NCBI RefSeq assembly: GCF_033958435.1
Contig: NC_134138.1
Location: 210,933,298 to 210,997,297 of the forward strand
Direction: 5' to 3'
Source: Carettochelys insculpta
Taxonomy: Eukaryota; Chordata; Testudines; Carettochelyidae
DNA length: 64,000 nt
Below the pieces are notes generated by a model. It saw nothing but the letters and a program-made list of their open reading frames with translations, did no database searches and was not told the DNA's origin. A program made the position numbers and the translations under genes. The stretch's first letter is position 1, and the number at the start of each line of letters is the position of its first letter. Below are positions 11,943 through 23,980 of the stretch, piece by piece.

Positions 11943-12715
11943 TTTGGAATTCAATGTATCTTACTGCAACCGCTTATCAAACAGTGGTGTGCGTACTTGG
12001 AAAGAAGGCCTTCATTAAGATTTTTTGATTGGCACTTTCTGAGAAGGCAATATAACCTGAAAATTAACATAAACAGCCATCTTCTCAAAATTTGCTAGTC
12101 TTTCCCTTTCAAAGAACTCAAATTATGTAACAGAGGTCTTGCTTTGTCCTCTGGAGATTTCCTTTTTTAAGCACTCAGTTAGCATATGGAGATGTTATCA
12201 TTGAGGATCTTTCTTCTTTACAGTTTTTTGGGGGCAGCACTTTCTTCTTCAATATCTTTTCCTGATTTAAGCCAGCTTGAATTGTAGGGACTTTGTGAAT
12301 CATGCTGCAAAAGTACACAAAATCAACCTGAGTTCAAATTCAGACTACTTCTGCAAACCAGTACTTGTTTGCTCAAACTTTGTGCATGCTTGAGAATGGT
12401 CATGAAGGCTTACTGTGATCATTTTTACTGTATATATTTATTTGTGAGGCTATCATTTGCTGTATACTTTAGGTGAAGCCTGGTTTATGAGACTACGAAA
12501 CAAAGGTGATGTCATATGGCAGAAGTCACATGGAATTTCTTTTGTGTCCTTGATTGAATGAGCCTACCTCATTCGGTCTGGATAGTCAGATGAGTTTTTC
12601 AAGAAACAGTCATTTGGTTTCTCAGAAACAGAAGGTGTGTTTTAGTTGAGTTCTCTGATCTAGCTGATAAAATCAGGGAGAAAAACCTATTTTCTTCTAG
12701 GCCCTCTGTCTTTCA
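11943..12715. other. unique DNA, nothing recognised
   Basis: AT-rich sequence with no long frame, repeat end or splice-flanked open segment that I can support. Confidence 0.4.
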
Positions 12716-13042
12716 CAGTGGTTCCCAAGCTGGGGTCCACAAGGGAATTGCAGAGGATTGGTGGAAAAAAAATATAAATAAAAATGATCATAGAAAATAA
12801 ATTTAAATGAATTTCAAAGTTACAATTAATTATTTTTAAATTTAATATCTTCCAATAATATTATCAATTGCTGTCCAAAAATCTATATTGAGTTACATTA
12901 TTCATTTAATGAAGTGTACATAGTGGCTCGAATTGGCTTTGATGGGGTTCTGCAAATGACTGGGGGGGATGACTGGGGGGGTCTGTGAATGTCTGCGGGG
13001 ATAATTGGGGGTCCACATTAGTGAAAAGTTTGGGAACCACTA
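12716..13042. mobile_element. hAT-type MITE
   Basis: Left end CAGTGGTTCCCAAGCTGGGG and right end AGTTTGGGAACCACTA are inverted repeats typical of hAT non-autonomous elements. The flanks give an 8-bp duplication with two mismatches: GTCTTTCA at 12708-12715 and GTCTACCA at 13043-13050. It is 327 bp long. Repeated 'GACTGGGGGG' motifs sit near the right end. No coding capacity. Confidence 0.85.
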
Positions 13043-13915
13043 GTCTACCACACTGTAAGCAGTAGCATGATACAGACTTCAGTAAAAACTCCAGACAGTT
13101 TTTTAAAAGGATCTGTTTTGGAGATATAACTTTGTCTAAAGGATTGAGCACTTAGGAAGTCCTGGCTATGTCTTCAACTTCTTTTGTGGCCTTGTACAGG
13201 TCACGTAGGTCAAATCAAACTTTGGCTCCCCAAGTAGGTTTCTCTTCCACTTCCCTTGCAGTTCAACTCACCTATACTAATTTCCCTCTATTTTCTCAAC
13301 TGGTGGCCTCTTAATTATATATCTGCAGTAAAACCCTTACCTCAGTTCCCTCCTTCTTGAACAAATTGATCTAATTTCTCTCACAGTAAATTCTCTTCTC
13401 AGTTTCCTTAAAGCCTTATTTCACAAGGTTTGACCAGGTGAAATCTTGGATTATTTCAAGTTGCAGAGTGTAAGAACCTGTAAACTAGTCACAGAATAAT
13501 TTACAAAACACTTTCAAGCCAATCTGGAAAGGATTTAGACTGCTAAACCAGCTTCCACAGACGTGATACCCCAAGTGATATGGAGGAAATAAGAAATTAC
13601 TGAAGAGCTGATCATTTCCAGTCACTATGGTGACACCATTTGTAATTTTATATTACTGGTCCACATTTATATTCTCTACAGTTGCTCATAAATTTGTCTC
13701 AAACCACCACCACCTTATGAGTTGTGATAATATGAATAACAACAAGAAAGAAGAGAATCCATAAGGGAGCTTTCTATTAGTATTTTGGCATGAAATGCAC
13801 ACACTAATGGCACAGCAATGGCAAAAGATGCAATGATTTCTTTAATCTCGGTACCATGGAACCTGAGTTAGTGTAATTTTCTCACACTAATATTTTTCTT
13901 TATTTGGCTTTTCAG
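13043..13915. other. unique DNA upstream of a candidate exon
   Basis: No repeat is recognised. If the segment at 13916-13971 is an exon, this would be intron. Confidence 0.35.
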
Positions 13916-13971
13916 ACAACTTGCACAATGTTATAAATGAGGCAAAAAATAAAGCGATCAAAGGATTTTCT
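13916..13971 (+). CDS. candidate 56-bp internal exon of an unidentified gene
   Basis: A pyrimidine-rich tract ending TTTGGCTTTTCAG (to 13915) precedes the segment, and a near-consensus donor GTAAGTAT (13972) follows it. One frame is open throughout: two bases completing a codon, then 18 codons reading NLHNVINEAKNKAIKGFS, ending on a codon boundary. The peptide is hydrophilic and helix-like. I do not recognise the gene. The case rests on splice signals plus an open frame in otherwise unique DNA. A 56-bp window is short enough for chance, so this is a candidate only. The other two frames contain stops. Confidence 0.4.
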
Positions 13972-14485
13972 GTAAGTATGTTTTCATTTCTGAACTCCTA
14001 GAGCAAGTTAATGGAAAAGTGACCTTATTTCTGAGTAGCAGGGGCAATTGAAAATCATTGAACAGACCTACCCCCTAATGATTTTTCACAGACATAATTA
14101 TAATAATTAGCATTATAAAGTGCTAATTATCTTTGGACACAGAGGACTTGAACACCAGAGACAGAGGTTCACATTAAGTAAAGAGGATTTTTGCTTTCTT
14201 CTGTTACAATTTTTTTTCTTTTGTAAGTAAATAGAGGACATTTAGCTTCATTTCTGAATATTCATCCCTTCTACTGATGCCAGCTGACTGGAACCAGTCA
14301 TAAAAAAGTTTGACCTTAAAAATGTGATACCTCATTCAACAGATCCAAACTGTGGACATTAGCCAACTCAAACTTATTTCCACAGTTATTGGACTTTGCA
14401 TCCTCCATTAGTTCTTAAAGGCAAACAATTCTGGGGCTACTCCCGAGTATAAAGGGTTAGTTACTTCAACACTACACAGCCCCAT
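13972..14485. other. unique DNA downstream of the candidate exon
   Basis: AT-rich, with no repeat or frame recognised; it would be intron if 13916-13971 is an exon. Confidence 0.35.
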
Positions 14486-14921
14486 GGCTGTGGTGACACT
14501 AACCCCTCCTTTTGGAGGGGTTGTGGTAATGTGGTACTTTGGAATATGCTAGTGAGGCGCTGCTATGAACATGCAGCACCTCATTAACATAATGGCGGCT
14601 GCGCGCACTTCAAAACTGCCGATTTCAAAACGCATGCTGCCCATGTAGCCGGGGGCCTTTCAAAACAGCCCCCAGTTTCGAAAGCCCCTTCTTCCCATTT
14701 GGTTTTGGGAAGAAAGGGTTTTCAAAATCAGGGGGTCATTTCGAAAGGACCCTCCCAGTTACACGGGTGGAGTGCATTTCGAAACTGGCAGTTTCCAAGT
14801 GTGAGTGGCTGCAATTACACTAATGAGGCACTGCATGTTCATAGCAGTGCCTCGTTAGCATATTCCAAAGTGCCACATTACCATAGGCACTCCGAAAAGA
14901 GGGACTAGTGTCACCACAGCC
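14486..14921. mobile_element. palindromic MITE H, TIR GGCTGTGGTGACAC
   Basis: It begins GGCTGTGGTGACACTA and ends TAGTGTCACCACAGCC, 436 bp in all. The layout matches the G elements: outer arm, then 'GAGGCGCTGCTATGAACATG', a CAGCACCTCATT hairpin, 'ATAATGGCGGC', and a centre with TTTCGAAA-like sites. The flanks are CAT and CAC, consistent with a 3-bp duplication carrying one change. The terminus differs from the usual GTCTACAC (GGTGACAC instead), so this is a separate subfamily. No coding capacity. Confidence 0.8.
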
Positions 14922-17900
14922 CACGGGCACTGAATTCATCATCTTCTCAGAAAATTTTGTTTTTCTCCCATTGTCTGACCTGATCTCTATCACTGCATGT
15001 CAAAGAGACAAAGGCAATTACTTCCCATCCTTTGAAGACTTTCTAGCCAAGGATCTTAAATAAAATTTGAAAAATCAAGATACTGTTTATAAAATCAGAA
15101 GATACAGAAACAACTTTAAGGATTTTTTTCTTTCTATTTTTTGAATGTTTACATTATACACTGGCCACATTTTCATTTTTTTTTCTGCAACTACCACAGT
15201 TAGAAAATTACTTCTTCCAAAAAAATGAAAGACAATATTTTCTCACAAACATTTGTCTACAAGAATTTAAACCATTAAGCAATATATCACATGAATTGTA
15301 ATTAAAAAATTAGAAGTTGAAGCTCTGAAGGGACTTGTACTTAGCAGGCCTAATTCTAACACTATTCCACATGTCACAGGCCATAATGACCTCCTCCTGT
15401 TCCCCACAGCTTTAAATCTTTACCAAAAATAACAATGATTTACTTCATTCACTCCCCTTTGCCCCAAAGGCTCAAATAATCTTTTATTCTGGGTCTCTTC
15501 CACACAGCCTTTTGTCTTTTAAGGCCAAACACTGCTGCTTTCTGAAAGTACTCTCTCTTGCTTTTCAGTTATCCTCCTGAACTTCTTCCCACACCTCCTC
15601 TGTGGACCACCAAGGAGAGACTCAGGAAAAACAAGGCACTTCTGAGAGTCTCCCCCAGAAAGTGAGTCACGGGGCAACGCTTTTATAGTGCTTTGATCAC
15701 ATAACCTCCTTCAGGCTAGTTTTAAATAGGCCAAGGCCAAATAGGTTTGTAATAGCCCAGGTGTCTTGATTCAGTGACATTGCACCCTGCAGCAGGTTTC
15801 AGGAGTGCAGCAGATTTTGTTTAGATCATGCAACCAATGCTGACATCTCTAGTGATTTTATTGAATGTCTCATGATTTGCAGTGGTTTTCTCAAAGCTTT
15901 AGATGTTGGAATAATGATACTATTTGAAAAGCTCAGCTTTAAAAATCTTTAAAATAAAAATAAGTTTTTATCCCACATGGACACAGAGAAAAGCTTGAAA
16001 ATGAGCAGGAAGTGCAGCCTAAGGGCTCAAAACACATAAGCAAATAAAAAGATATCAATATTTATAATTTTTTAAAAATATCATAACTGATTTTAGCACA
16101 ATGCCATGGAGGATTTTTGGACGGTGGAAACTGGAATCATGTTTTTTGGATGTTTGGGGTTGGCAATAACAGGAGACAGTTATCCTTTGCTGTGCTTTAA
16201 TGACTAAATTTCATTCTTCTTCACTGGTTATATGCTGTCACATTTTAATGAAAACATAGTATATTTTCCAGTCTTGTGTTAGTCGAAAAATACTACCTCA
16301 AATATTGAATTCTAACACCATGATCACCTGTGCTCAATTTCTATAGATACCATGGACTTGAAAACTATCACCAGATTTTTTGTTAAAATTCACAAACAGA
16401 AAAATAAATGAACAAGAACATTATTTATACACAAAACACACCCACCCACACACACAAAGTGTAATTCTTCTCATGAGTCTGGAAGGTTTTCTCATGACAT
16501 AAGTTTAGACTTTACTTTCTTTAAATTGAAACCGATATGTTCTAAAGAAAATCCAGGGAGAATAAACTATCCTCAGGTCAACCACTGATGCACCCGATTG
16601 CTTCAGACATACTAGATGATTAAAAAACGCCATTGAGACAGATACAGGCATCACTCTACCAGTGTAAACCCGCAGTAAATCCCTTGAAGCCAGTATATCC
16701 AAGAGCACAATCTGGCCCATTATTTTCGTTAGGATAATTTAGTCCATCTCTGCTCAGGATGGGTAGGACTGGCCCTGCATGAATGTACAGAGGAATGAAA
16801 AGAAAGGAATTATCCTTTAGCCTACACATGGTTGGTGTGTCTGCAGAAGTTGGCAAGAGGGTAAGACTATGGTCCTGCCTCTCTTTTGAAACAGCCATGT
16901 AGCTAGTCAGATGCAGAGAGGAGCTGATTATATGTCATCTTCATATGTGGCCATGTTCTCTTGCATTTCCCAGAGATACTGTGCACCAGCTTTGCACCAT
17001 CCCCAGTACAGTTGTGATGACTGTGATCTTTCCAGCTGGGCAGCAAGTGGTTTTCCTGTCATGAATATTTTTGATATTTTGAAAATTTTCAACATTTTAT
17101 GCTAGGATAAAAAGTCAAAATCTAACTAACAGGAAAAAATAATTGGTTCAGGACAATCAAAACATTTTATTTCAAAAGCCTTGAAATATGTCACTTAAAA
17201 ACTTCTTTGTATAAATTAAGTGGCTTTTGATTTCAAATTTATTTTCAATCTGAAAACATCTATTTATTTTGAAAATGCTGAAACTTCCCCTTTAACAGTT
17301 TAGAAAATTTTCCTAACATTTTTGAGGTGTCAGATTCATGCAAACTGACTATTTCCTGCAAACAGTTTTTGCTTCTGTCTGCATTTTTAAATTAGAAACA
17401 TTCAGATGAAAAAATTCCTGACGAATGCTATTGTTTGTTCATTCTTGGTGCATGTGAAAGAGGCCTACACCCTGTAGGTTTGCCCCTTTTAAACTTTTTC
17501 AGTTCCCAGTGAATGAGTTAACATCATTGCACCTCGTGGTTTCTCTATCCTCACTGTGTTCCACCATCTTAGTTCTGAATGGTCATGTAAAATCATGTGG
17601 TTTTGTTTATACTCTCTTTGGATGAATGTGACAGTGCTTCCAACACAAATACTTTTAGACTCAAATTAAAAATTTGATTTCTGAAAATATATATGTACTC
17701 CACTTTGAATTTTTCTTCCTATAAATATTTTTCTATAACTATTAGCTAGTCAATTTCCTTTAATTTTTATGGGAAACAAGTAGAAAAGAGACCCAAGGAT
17801 ATCACAAACATTTGCTAAAAATATTCAGCTGTGTTCTCCCAGATCTATTTGACACGTGAGTGTAATTTCAAATCCCTTAGTCTGAGCTTCAGTGTGCATA

Positions 17901-19410
17901 TGGATCTCCACAAAAGTCAGTGGGAGTTTTGAGTTTTTAGTGCTAGATCAAGCCTGAAAAATCACTAAGCAGAGCAGGAAAGACAGTCTTCTCCTATCTG
18001 GATCATTGTTTTCTTAGATGTTTTGTAAGATGTATTTAAAACAAAAAGAGTTCCTTTTGTGCCACCAGGTTATAAGTATTTCAGGGAAGCTTCCTATTTT
18101 TTAATAAAAATACAGACTCAGAGATAGGATAGAATTAAAATAATATGATATTAACAGAATACATCTTGGCAAGCATCTCAAAAATATATATCACACACGC
18201 AGGAGTAATGAAAATTAAATATAACGTCATCATCTGCTTCCCCTATGAACAATCAAGGGAGTCAAAATCTAGCTAAACCACAGAGAGTAAATACTTTAGT
18301 GATGAAAAATTGATATAAAAAGTTCAGTGAAAATATAAATATCTTCTGGGCTGTCAAAAGCAATCAGTTCATCTCAATCTGTTAAATCTACTTTTAATGA
18401 TAATGGCAACAACTTTTCCTTTTTATTACACTTTACATACATTTATGAGCTTTTATCATTTCAAACCAAATAAAATAAACTCGTGTCTGCATCAGGGCAT
18501 AAAGTTACCATGTGTCTTGAAAGCTTAACTAAGAATACAAGGATACAATAACTATTGGTGCCTATTTCTGCTAGGTTAGACAATAACTTCTAGTAGTACA
18601 CAACTGCACTTTGTTAATTAAAAGTAAACGTTCACATAAAAATGACAGCTTTTTAACTACATTGAATGGTTCTGAAATAACTAAAAATACTCACTCACTC
18701 TGGGTTGCTGAGTATAGAAATGTCTCAATTTTGAAAGTTTAGAAACTTACCAAAGGTCATCAAAAGGACTTCAAATAATTTTATATAAAAGTTTACAAAC
18801 TTACAAGTGCCCCACAGACCTGACTGCAGTGGATTTCAATTCAGGTCCTATATATAGGCATTAAAACATCTGAGGCCTCTGCTGTGGAGACATGAAGGTT
18901 ATCTGTGGTCATCAGTTTTCACCTGTCAGATTTTTGCTAAGAAATTTTCAGGAGGCAAGTGGAACCACTGCAAAAAGTGGTCTGCTAATAATTAGACCCT
19001 ATACAATAATTCTATTATAAATAATATCACTGTAATTATTTACTAAAAGTTACATTGTTGTTAAGCAAAAGAAAACCTATTTTTGACTCTCATGAAGGAG
19101 TCATCTCCCAAAGATAACTAAATAGCCACTGTATATTAAGAAGTCTGTTCTCATCTCACTGGTGTTTATAGCCTAAAAGGGGGCATATTTTCAGGGCTTG
19201 AATCAAAAGTGTAGTGATTCCACGAGCTCATTGAAGACCACATGGGGGCAGGGGAAGATACCAATATACGTAAAATGTGATATGTATATGACTGACAAAC
19301 AGGGTGGTTTTACAGGACTGGGATGAGGAACAAGGACTGGGAGACAAGCAGGGAAAGCAGCAGTTGTGATAGGTATGAGGACAAGCTGGAAGTGTCTGTT
19401 ACCACTAAAG
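14922..19410. other. long unique AT-rich stretch, no gene recognised
   Basis: About 4.5 kb without a recognisable element. Weak traces of very old CR1-type 3' sequence ('GTCAGTGGGAGTTTT') occur near 17914, and a 'GGGCCAGATTGTGCTC'-like relic on the minus strand lies near 16690-16725. Two overlapping minus-strand frames at 16505-16898 have no known domain. A CA-rich run lies at about 16435-16458. Confidence 0.45.
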
Positions 19411-19719
19411 CAATGGTGGGAAACTTGCACTCCATTAGGGTAATCCGCCAGTGGGCTGCAAGACATTTTGCTGACTTGGCCATCCACAGGCATGGCCCCA
19501 CCCCCTCTAAGCTCCCAGCAGCCATGGTTTGATGTTTCCAAACAATGGGAGCTGTGGTACACAGCAGACCTCTTCCCACGTCTCCCATTAACCAGGAACG
19601 GTGAGCCATGGTCACTGGGAGCTGCAGGGGGCCATATCTGTGAATGGTCAATGTATAAAAAAAAGGCTCATGGCCCTCCGGTGAATTACCCTGATGGGAT
19701 GAATGTGGCCTTCCCATAG
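19411..19719 (-). mobile_element. hAT-like non-autonomous element, decayed
   Basis: The body contains 'CAGTGGGCTGCAAGAC', 'GGCCCCACCCCCTCTAAG' and 'GGGAGCTGTGG', the composition seen in turtle-type hAT MITEs. The ends (CAATGGTGGGAAACTTGCAC and GTGGCCTTCCCATAG) are imperfect inverted repeats. I cannot find a clean 8-bp target duplication. The 119- and 135-codon minus-strand frames across it have no known domain and are probably chance. Confidence 0.6.
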
Positions 19720-19813
19720 AATCTAGAATAGGCCTCTGGATTCCTGAGTCAACTGTGGAAACCCACTTGCAAAATGCTTGTCTGATTTCCTTCTAATGTC
19801 TTGCCTGCACAGA

Positions 19814-20184
19814 GGCTGGGTCCACACTTGCCCCCCAGTTTCGAAGGGGGGATGTTAATCAGGGTGATGGGAGAGTACTAAAGAAGTGCTGCAGTGAATA
19901 TGCAGCACTTTATAGGCTAATTCTGCTCCATGGCAACTTCGAAGTGTCAAACTTCGAAGTGCCAGCATGCGTTTAGCCTCAGGCCCTTCGAAGTAGCGCC
20001 AGCACTGTGAAGTGCCCACGGCTACATGCATGCTGGCTCTTCGAAGTTTAACACTTCAAAGTTGCTGAGGGGTAGAATTAGCCTAATGAAGTGCTGCGTA
20101 TTCACCACAGCAATTCATGAGTAATCTCCCGTCACCCTGATTAACATGCCCCCTTTGAAGCTGGGGGAAAGTGTAGACAAGCCC
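19814..20184. mobile_element. palindromic MITE I (CTTCGAAGT type), TSD AGA
   Basis: It begins GGCTGGGTCCACACTTGCCC and ends GGGAAAGTGTAGACAAGCCC, with AGA on both sides (19811-19813 and 20185-20187). Each arm holds a CTGCAGTGAATATGCAGCAC hairpin and several CTTCGAAG sites. A shorter relative is nested at 23504-23775. Confidence 0.88.
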
Positions 20185-20187
20185 AGA

Positions 20188-21123
20188 GTGTAATAACCTA
20201 TTACTCCTACCAGTTGCACTATTAGCTCAGGTGATAGTGGTCTTTACAGCAGACCTAAAACCTCCAACCCTGCTGAAGAACACTACCTAGGTCAATATGA
20301 AATTTCTGTGCATGCTTTTTAAAAAATCCTAGGAAGTTACAAAAATCACATTAGAAGAACATTTAGACTGCAAAAGGCAAAGCAATAAAAATCTCTGAGC
20401 TAGGAAATACCAGAATTAAGGCTGCCTTTAGGCATATGCATTCTCATACAGTCTTTAATTCACAAACACATGCTATTCCTTCACAGTACCCATGCCTCAT
20501 TCTGAGCACAGAATGGACAATACCCAGGGGCTGCATCACAGCTAATGAAGCATTTGTTGCAATAGATGGAAGGTGGGTAGAGAATTACACACAGGATTTC
20601 AGGAAGAGAAAGGATATTCTCATAGCTAAGGTAACCGAATGCTGTTCTAAAGAACTGGATTCTACCACTGCCTCTGCCAGAGTTTCTGTATGATGATACT
20701 GGGCACCCAACTCAAAACACCTGGAGTCTGATTTAGAAAAATGCTAAATACTCACAGCTGCAATGGAAGTCAATAGGAGTTGTGCTCTGAATAAAGTGCT
20801 ATAAAATGGTGAGTTTTGTGAAAGAAAATCAGACTACAGGCATCTCAAATTGGGAACTCAAAATTAATGTTCATTTTAGACTGTAACCTCTCTGTGTTTC
20901 AGTTTCCCATCTGACAAAACAGGAATGATAATGTCACTTTACTCAAAGGGATTTTGTGAGAAGAAAATTATTAATGGTGATGCTATGATGAATGCTCTGG
21001 AAAAGTCCACAAAGAAATAAATAATTCAGTGTAGGAATTCCCAGAAACAAATATCAATGTTTCATCATCTTTTTTACACGTATTGTACACACTGCACTAT
21101 GTTATATCTGAAAAAATAGCCCA
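20188..21123. other. unique DNA, nothing recognised
   Basis: A weak relic of old CR1 3' sequence ('GAAGTCAATAGGAGTTGTGC') lies near 20767. The 85-codon frame at 20436-20693 has no domain I know. Confidence 0.4.
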
Positions 21124-21448
21124 GGCTGTTTCTACATATGCCACTTTTGGTGGCATGCTGATAAACAGCCTGAAATATGCTAATGAGGCGTGGATGCAAA
21201 TTCCCCATACCTCAGCATAAGGTCACGTGATTTGGAGTCCTGAAAATTTTCAGGAAGAAGGAGCCCCCAGAAGGAAGACTTCCTTCCAGAAGACCCCCCT
21301 GGGGCCGCACTTTTACATGTTGTTTTGGAGTCTGGAAGAACGTCTTCTGGACTCCAAATCACGTGACCTTACGCGAATGAGGCACAGGGAATTTGCATCC
21401 ACACTTCATTAGCATATTTCAGGCTGTTTATTATGTTTAGAAACGGCC
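21124..21448. mobile_element. palindromic MITE M, TSD CCA
   Basis: The left end GGCTGTTTCTACATATGCCA mirrors GTTTAGAAACGGCC at the right, with CCA duplicated at 21121-21123 and 21449-21451. The arms pair over most of their length, including 'GGTCACGTGATTTGGAGTCC' and its mirror at about 21341-21367. Both arms share 'ATATGCTAATGAGGCG' with the G elements, so it belongs to the same broad group. Non-coding. Confidence 0.85.
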
Positions 21449-21633
21449 CCAGTGTCTGTACTTCTTTTTTTTAATTTTGTTTGCATCATAGTTAACTCTG
21501 TTTATAAAGATTGTTGCTTCAAAAATCCTTATTTTATTGCTTGCAAAGCAACATTACCATGTCCTCACCCAACTGCTGCTCCTCATTCATCACCTAAAAG
21601 AATGAGGGGCAACAGTCTTTTCACATTTACCTC

Positions 21634-21838
21634 AAAAGCAACAAGAAATCCTGTGGCACCTCATAGATTAACAGATTTTTCTGGAGCATAAGCTTTTGTG
21701 GGCAAAGCCCTGCTTCATGAGAAGCATGCTTTTGTCAAGGAAAGCTTATGCTCCAAAATATCGGTTAGTATATAAAATGGCATAGGACTTCTCATTGTTT
21801 TTGCAGAGAAAGACTAACAAGACTACCCCTCTGATACC
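21634..21838. mobile_element. head-to-head pair of SINE/LINE tails
   Basis: The stretch 21634-21715 is the tail in minus orientation ('GTGGCACCTCATAGATTAAC', 'GGAGCATAAGCTTTTGTGGG'). The stretch 21716-21838 is the same tail in plus orientation ('AAGCTTATGCTCCAAAATAT', 'GACTAACAAGACTACCCCTC'). The two are joined at their 5' sides with almost no spacer, giving an inverted repeat of roughly 85-bp arms. Confidence 0.75.
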
Positions 21839-22467
21839 TGACACATTTTCCTCAAAATGCCTGGAATTCCATGTTCACAATGAAGACTTGTTCCCTTTAG
21901 ATTTTGAAAGCCATCCACATTTATGCTAATCAGTGCACTTAAAGCTTTTGAATTTTAGTTCTACTTTCTTATTTCCAGACATTAAGCCAAGTTTAAATCC
22001 AGCCAATCAGATTAGCATACATTCTTGCAACATCCATGTAAAAGCAGTTATTTCCATAATTCCCTGATTTTCTGTCAGTAGATTTTTGTCACTACATATT
22101 CTAATTTTATCCATAGTCTTAATAAACTACTTCAACTTCATCAAATCCATAAATATTTGGTTTGCTATGAAAGTCAACATTGGGCAATGTGTGTCTTTTT
22201 CTTTGAATATGCTCATTACTTTCATTAGTATGAATATATAGCTGATTTACATATTTAAAACTGGAACCGCTTTCCTTTTTGCCAGTTGTAAAATCTTACC
22301 TTTACCCATGTATCTCAGAAATTATTTATTATCACCCAAAGTCTTTTTCATTCTTTCATTTTAATAGCTATGAGTGATGAACTCATTCAATTTCAGAATG
22401 ATTTAAACAGAATTTAACAATTAGCGAATGTTGAACTCAAAAAGGTTTGGCTCTGATATATCCTAGA
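21839..22467. other. unique DNA, nothing recognised
   Basis: AT-rich sequence with no repeat ends or meaningful frames visible. Confidence 0.4.
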
Positions 22468-22894
22468 GGCTACGGCTACACTGGATGCAGCTGTCTACAG
22501 ATGTTTTTGTCGGAAGAGGTTTTCCAAAAAAAGTCTGTTGGCAGAGTGCAGCCATATGTTAAAGCAGATTGAAAAAGAGCTCTGCTCTGTCGACGGAGCG
22601 GCCGGACTGCCCTTCAAAACAGCAACTGGAAGCCCAGCAGACAGGGCTGACCAATGTCCTGGAAGCCCTGTCTGTCAACGGAAGGCTCCTCAGAGTATCC
22701 ACACAGATTTTTTTTCAACAGAAGCTATTGTCAAAGGTTCTTCCTCATCTGGGAGAGGCAGAAGGTTGTCGACAGACATGCTGAGGTTTGTCAACAGACT
22801 GTTGACAAAACACATTTTTTGTGAATGGACATGTGGCGAGTTTTGTCCACAAAATCCTGGTTTTGTTGAAAAACTCACTAATGTATCCATAGCC
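22468..22894 (-). mobile_element. GTCGACA-type TIR element, copy K2
   Basis: It begins GGCTACGGCTACACTGG and ends AATGTATCCATAGCC. It carries many GTCGACAG/TGTCAACAG sites, a 'CCACAAAATCCTGGTTTTGTTG' palindrome core, and the same internal layout as 62848-63291 in reverse. The flanks (AGA, ATA) do not give an exact duplication. The 145-codon + frame (22538-22975) runs out of the element and is not a gene. Confidence 0.85.
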
Positions 22895-23445
22895 ATAGAG
22901 TGTGGCACTTATAAAAGTTCCCTAATTAACCAAAAGTCCCTCCCAACCCAACTGGATTGTTTTGCTTTTCTTTGATCCAACCTTTCAATCCAATTCAATA
23001 TTCACAGACCCAAACAGGTCTCAGACCTATCTGAGTCCATAATGACCCTGGATTTCTTTTTGCCAAAAGGCACTCTTATTTTGAGGGGATATGCATAGGG
23101 AAGCTCTTATGTTTCTCACTCACTCTGCTAGGCTCTGGAGTATAGGGTTTTTCATTTCTTAGGCATTGTGTATTTTCCATATCAGAGGTGCTAAAGAATA
23201 CATGCCACTACCTAAGAGTACATAGATGAAGGCAGCAAGCTGCTGGCTAAATGGTAAGTGCACAACCTATGCAGACATGAAAGTATTATATGCTTAACAT
23301 CAATGTTTTAGAATTTAACAGTCACAAGAGTAAAGATGATGCCACTCATAGAAAAGCTTTTAAGGTAAAAATATCCACTGGTCAATCTAGAGGATAGAAA
23401 TTAAGTCCTATTGAAAGAAGAACAGGGTATCAATATAAACTTTTT

Positions 23446-23980
23446 GGCTACATCTAAACTTCAGGGTTTTGTCGACAAAACTCGTGGAGCGTCTACACAC
23501 AAAGGCTATGTCTACACTTGCCCCTTACTTCGAAGGGGGCATGGTAATCAGGCTGACAGGTTGGGGAGTAAGGGCACTTTGAAGTAGTCTGGACACTTCA
23601 ATGTGCCCACAGCTTCATGGCATGCCGGTACTTCGAAGTTTGACACTTTGAAGTTGCTGCTGGGAGAAGTAGCCTAATGAAGTGCTGCATATTCATCACA
23701 GCACTTCATTGGTAATCTCTCATCAGCCTGATTACCATGCCCTGTTCGAAGTATGGGGCAAGTGTAGACATAGCCAAAATGCATTTTGTCTACAGAATCT
23801 GTCAACAAAAAAGCTATGTAGATGCTGGGGTTAGGGGGAGGGGAAAGCATTTGTTGACAGAGTGGGTCCAAAGGTCAATCCACTTTTATGGGTTGACACA
23901 ATCTGGCGACAGAAGTTTTGTCAGAACATCTCTTCCAACAGTAACTTCTGTAGACAGATGCTTCTAGCGTAGAGTCTACC
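23446..23980 (+). mobile_element. GTCGACA-type TIR element, outer copy interrupted by a nested MITE
   Basis: The left part (23446-23503: GGCTACATCTAAAC, 'GTTTTGTCGACAAAAC') and the right part (23779-23980: 'GCATTTTGTCTACAGAATC', 'GTTGACAGAGTGG', 'CTTCTGTAGACAG') rejoin cleanly if 23504-23775 and one AAA are removed, giving CACACAAAATGCATTTTGTC as in the other K copies. The right end near 23980 is eroded. Confidence 0.8.
23504..23775. mobile_element. palindromic MITE J nested in a K element, TSD AAA
   Basis: It begins GGCTATGTCTACACTTGCCC and ends GGGGCAAGTGTAGACATAGCC. AAA flanks both sides (23501-23503 and 23776-23778). It is a 272-bp version of the element at 19814-20184, lacking much of the left arm's inner hairpin. 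The nesting shows that this family was active after the K element had inserted. Confidence 0.92.
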
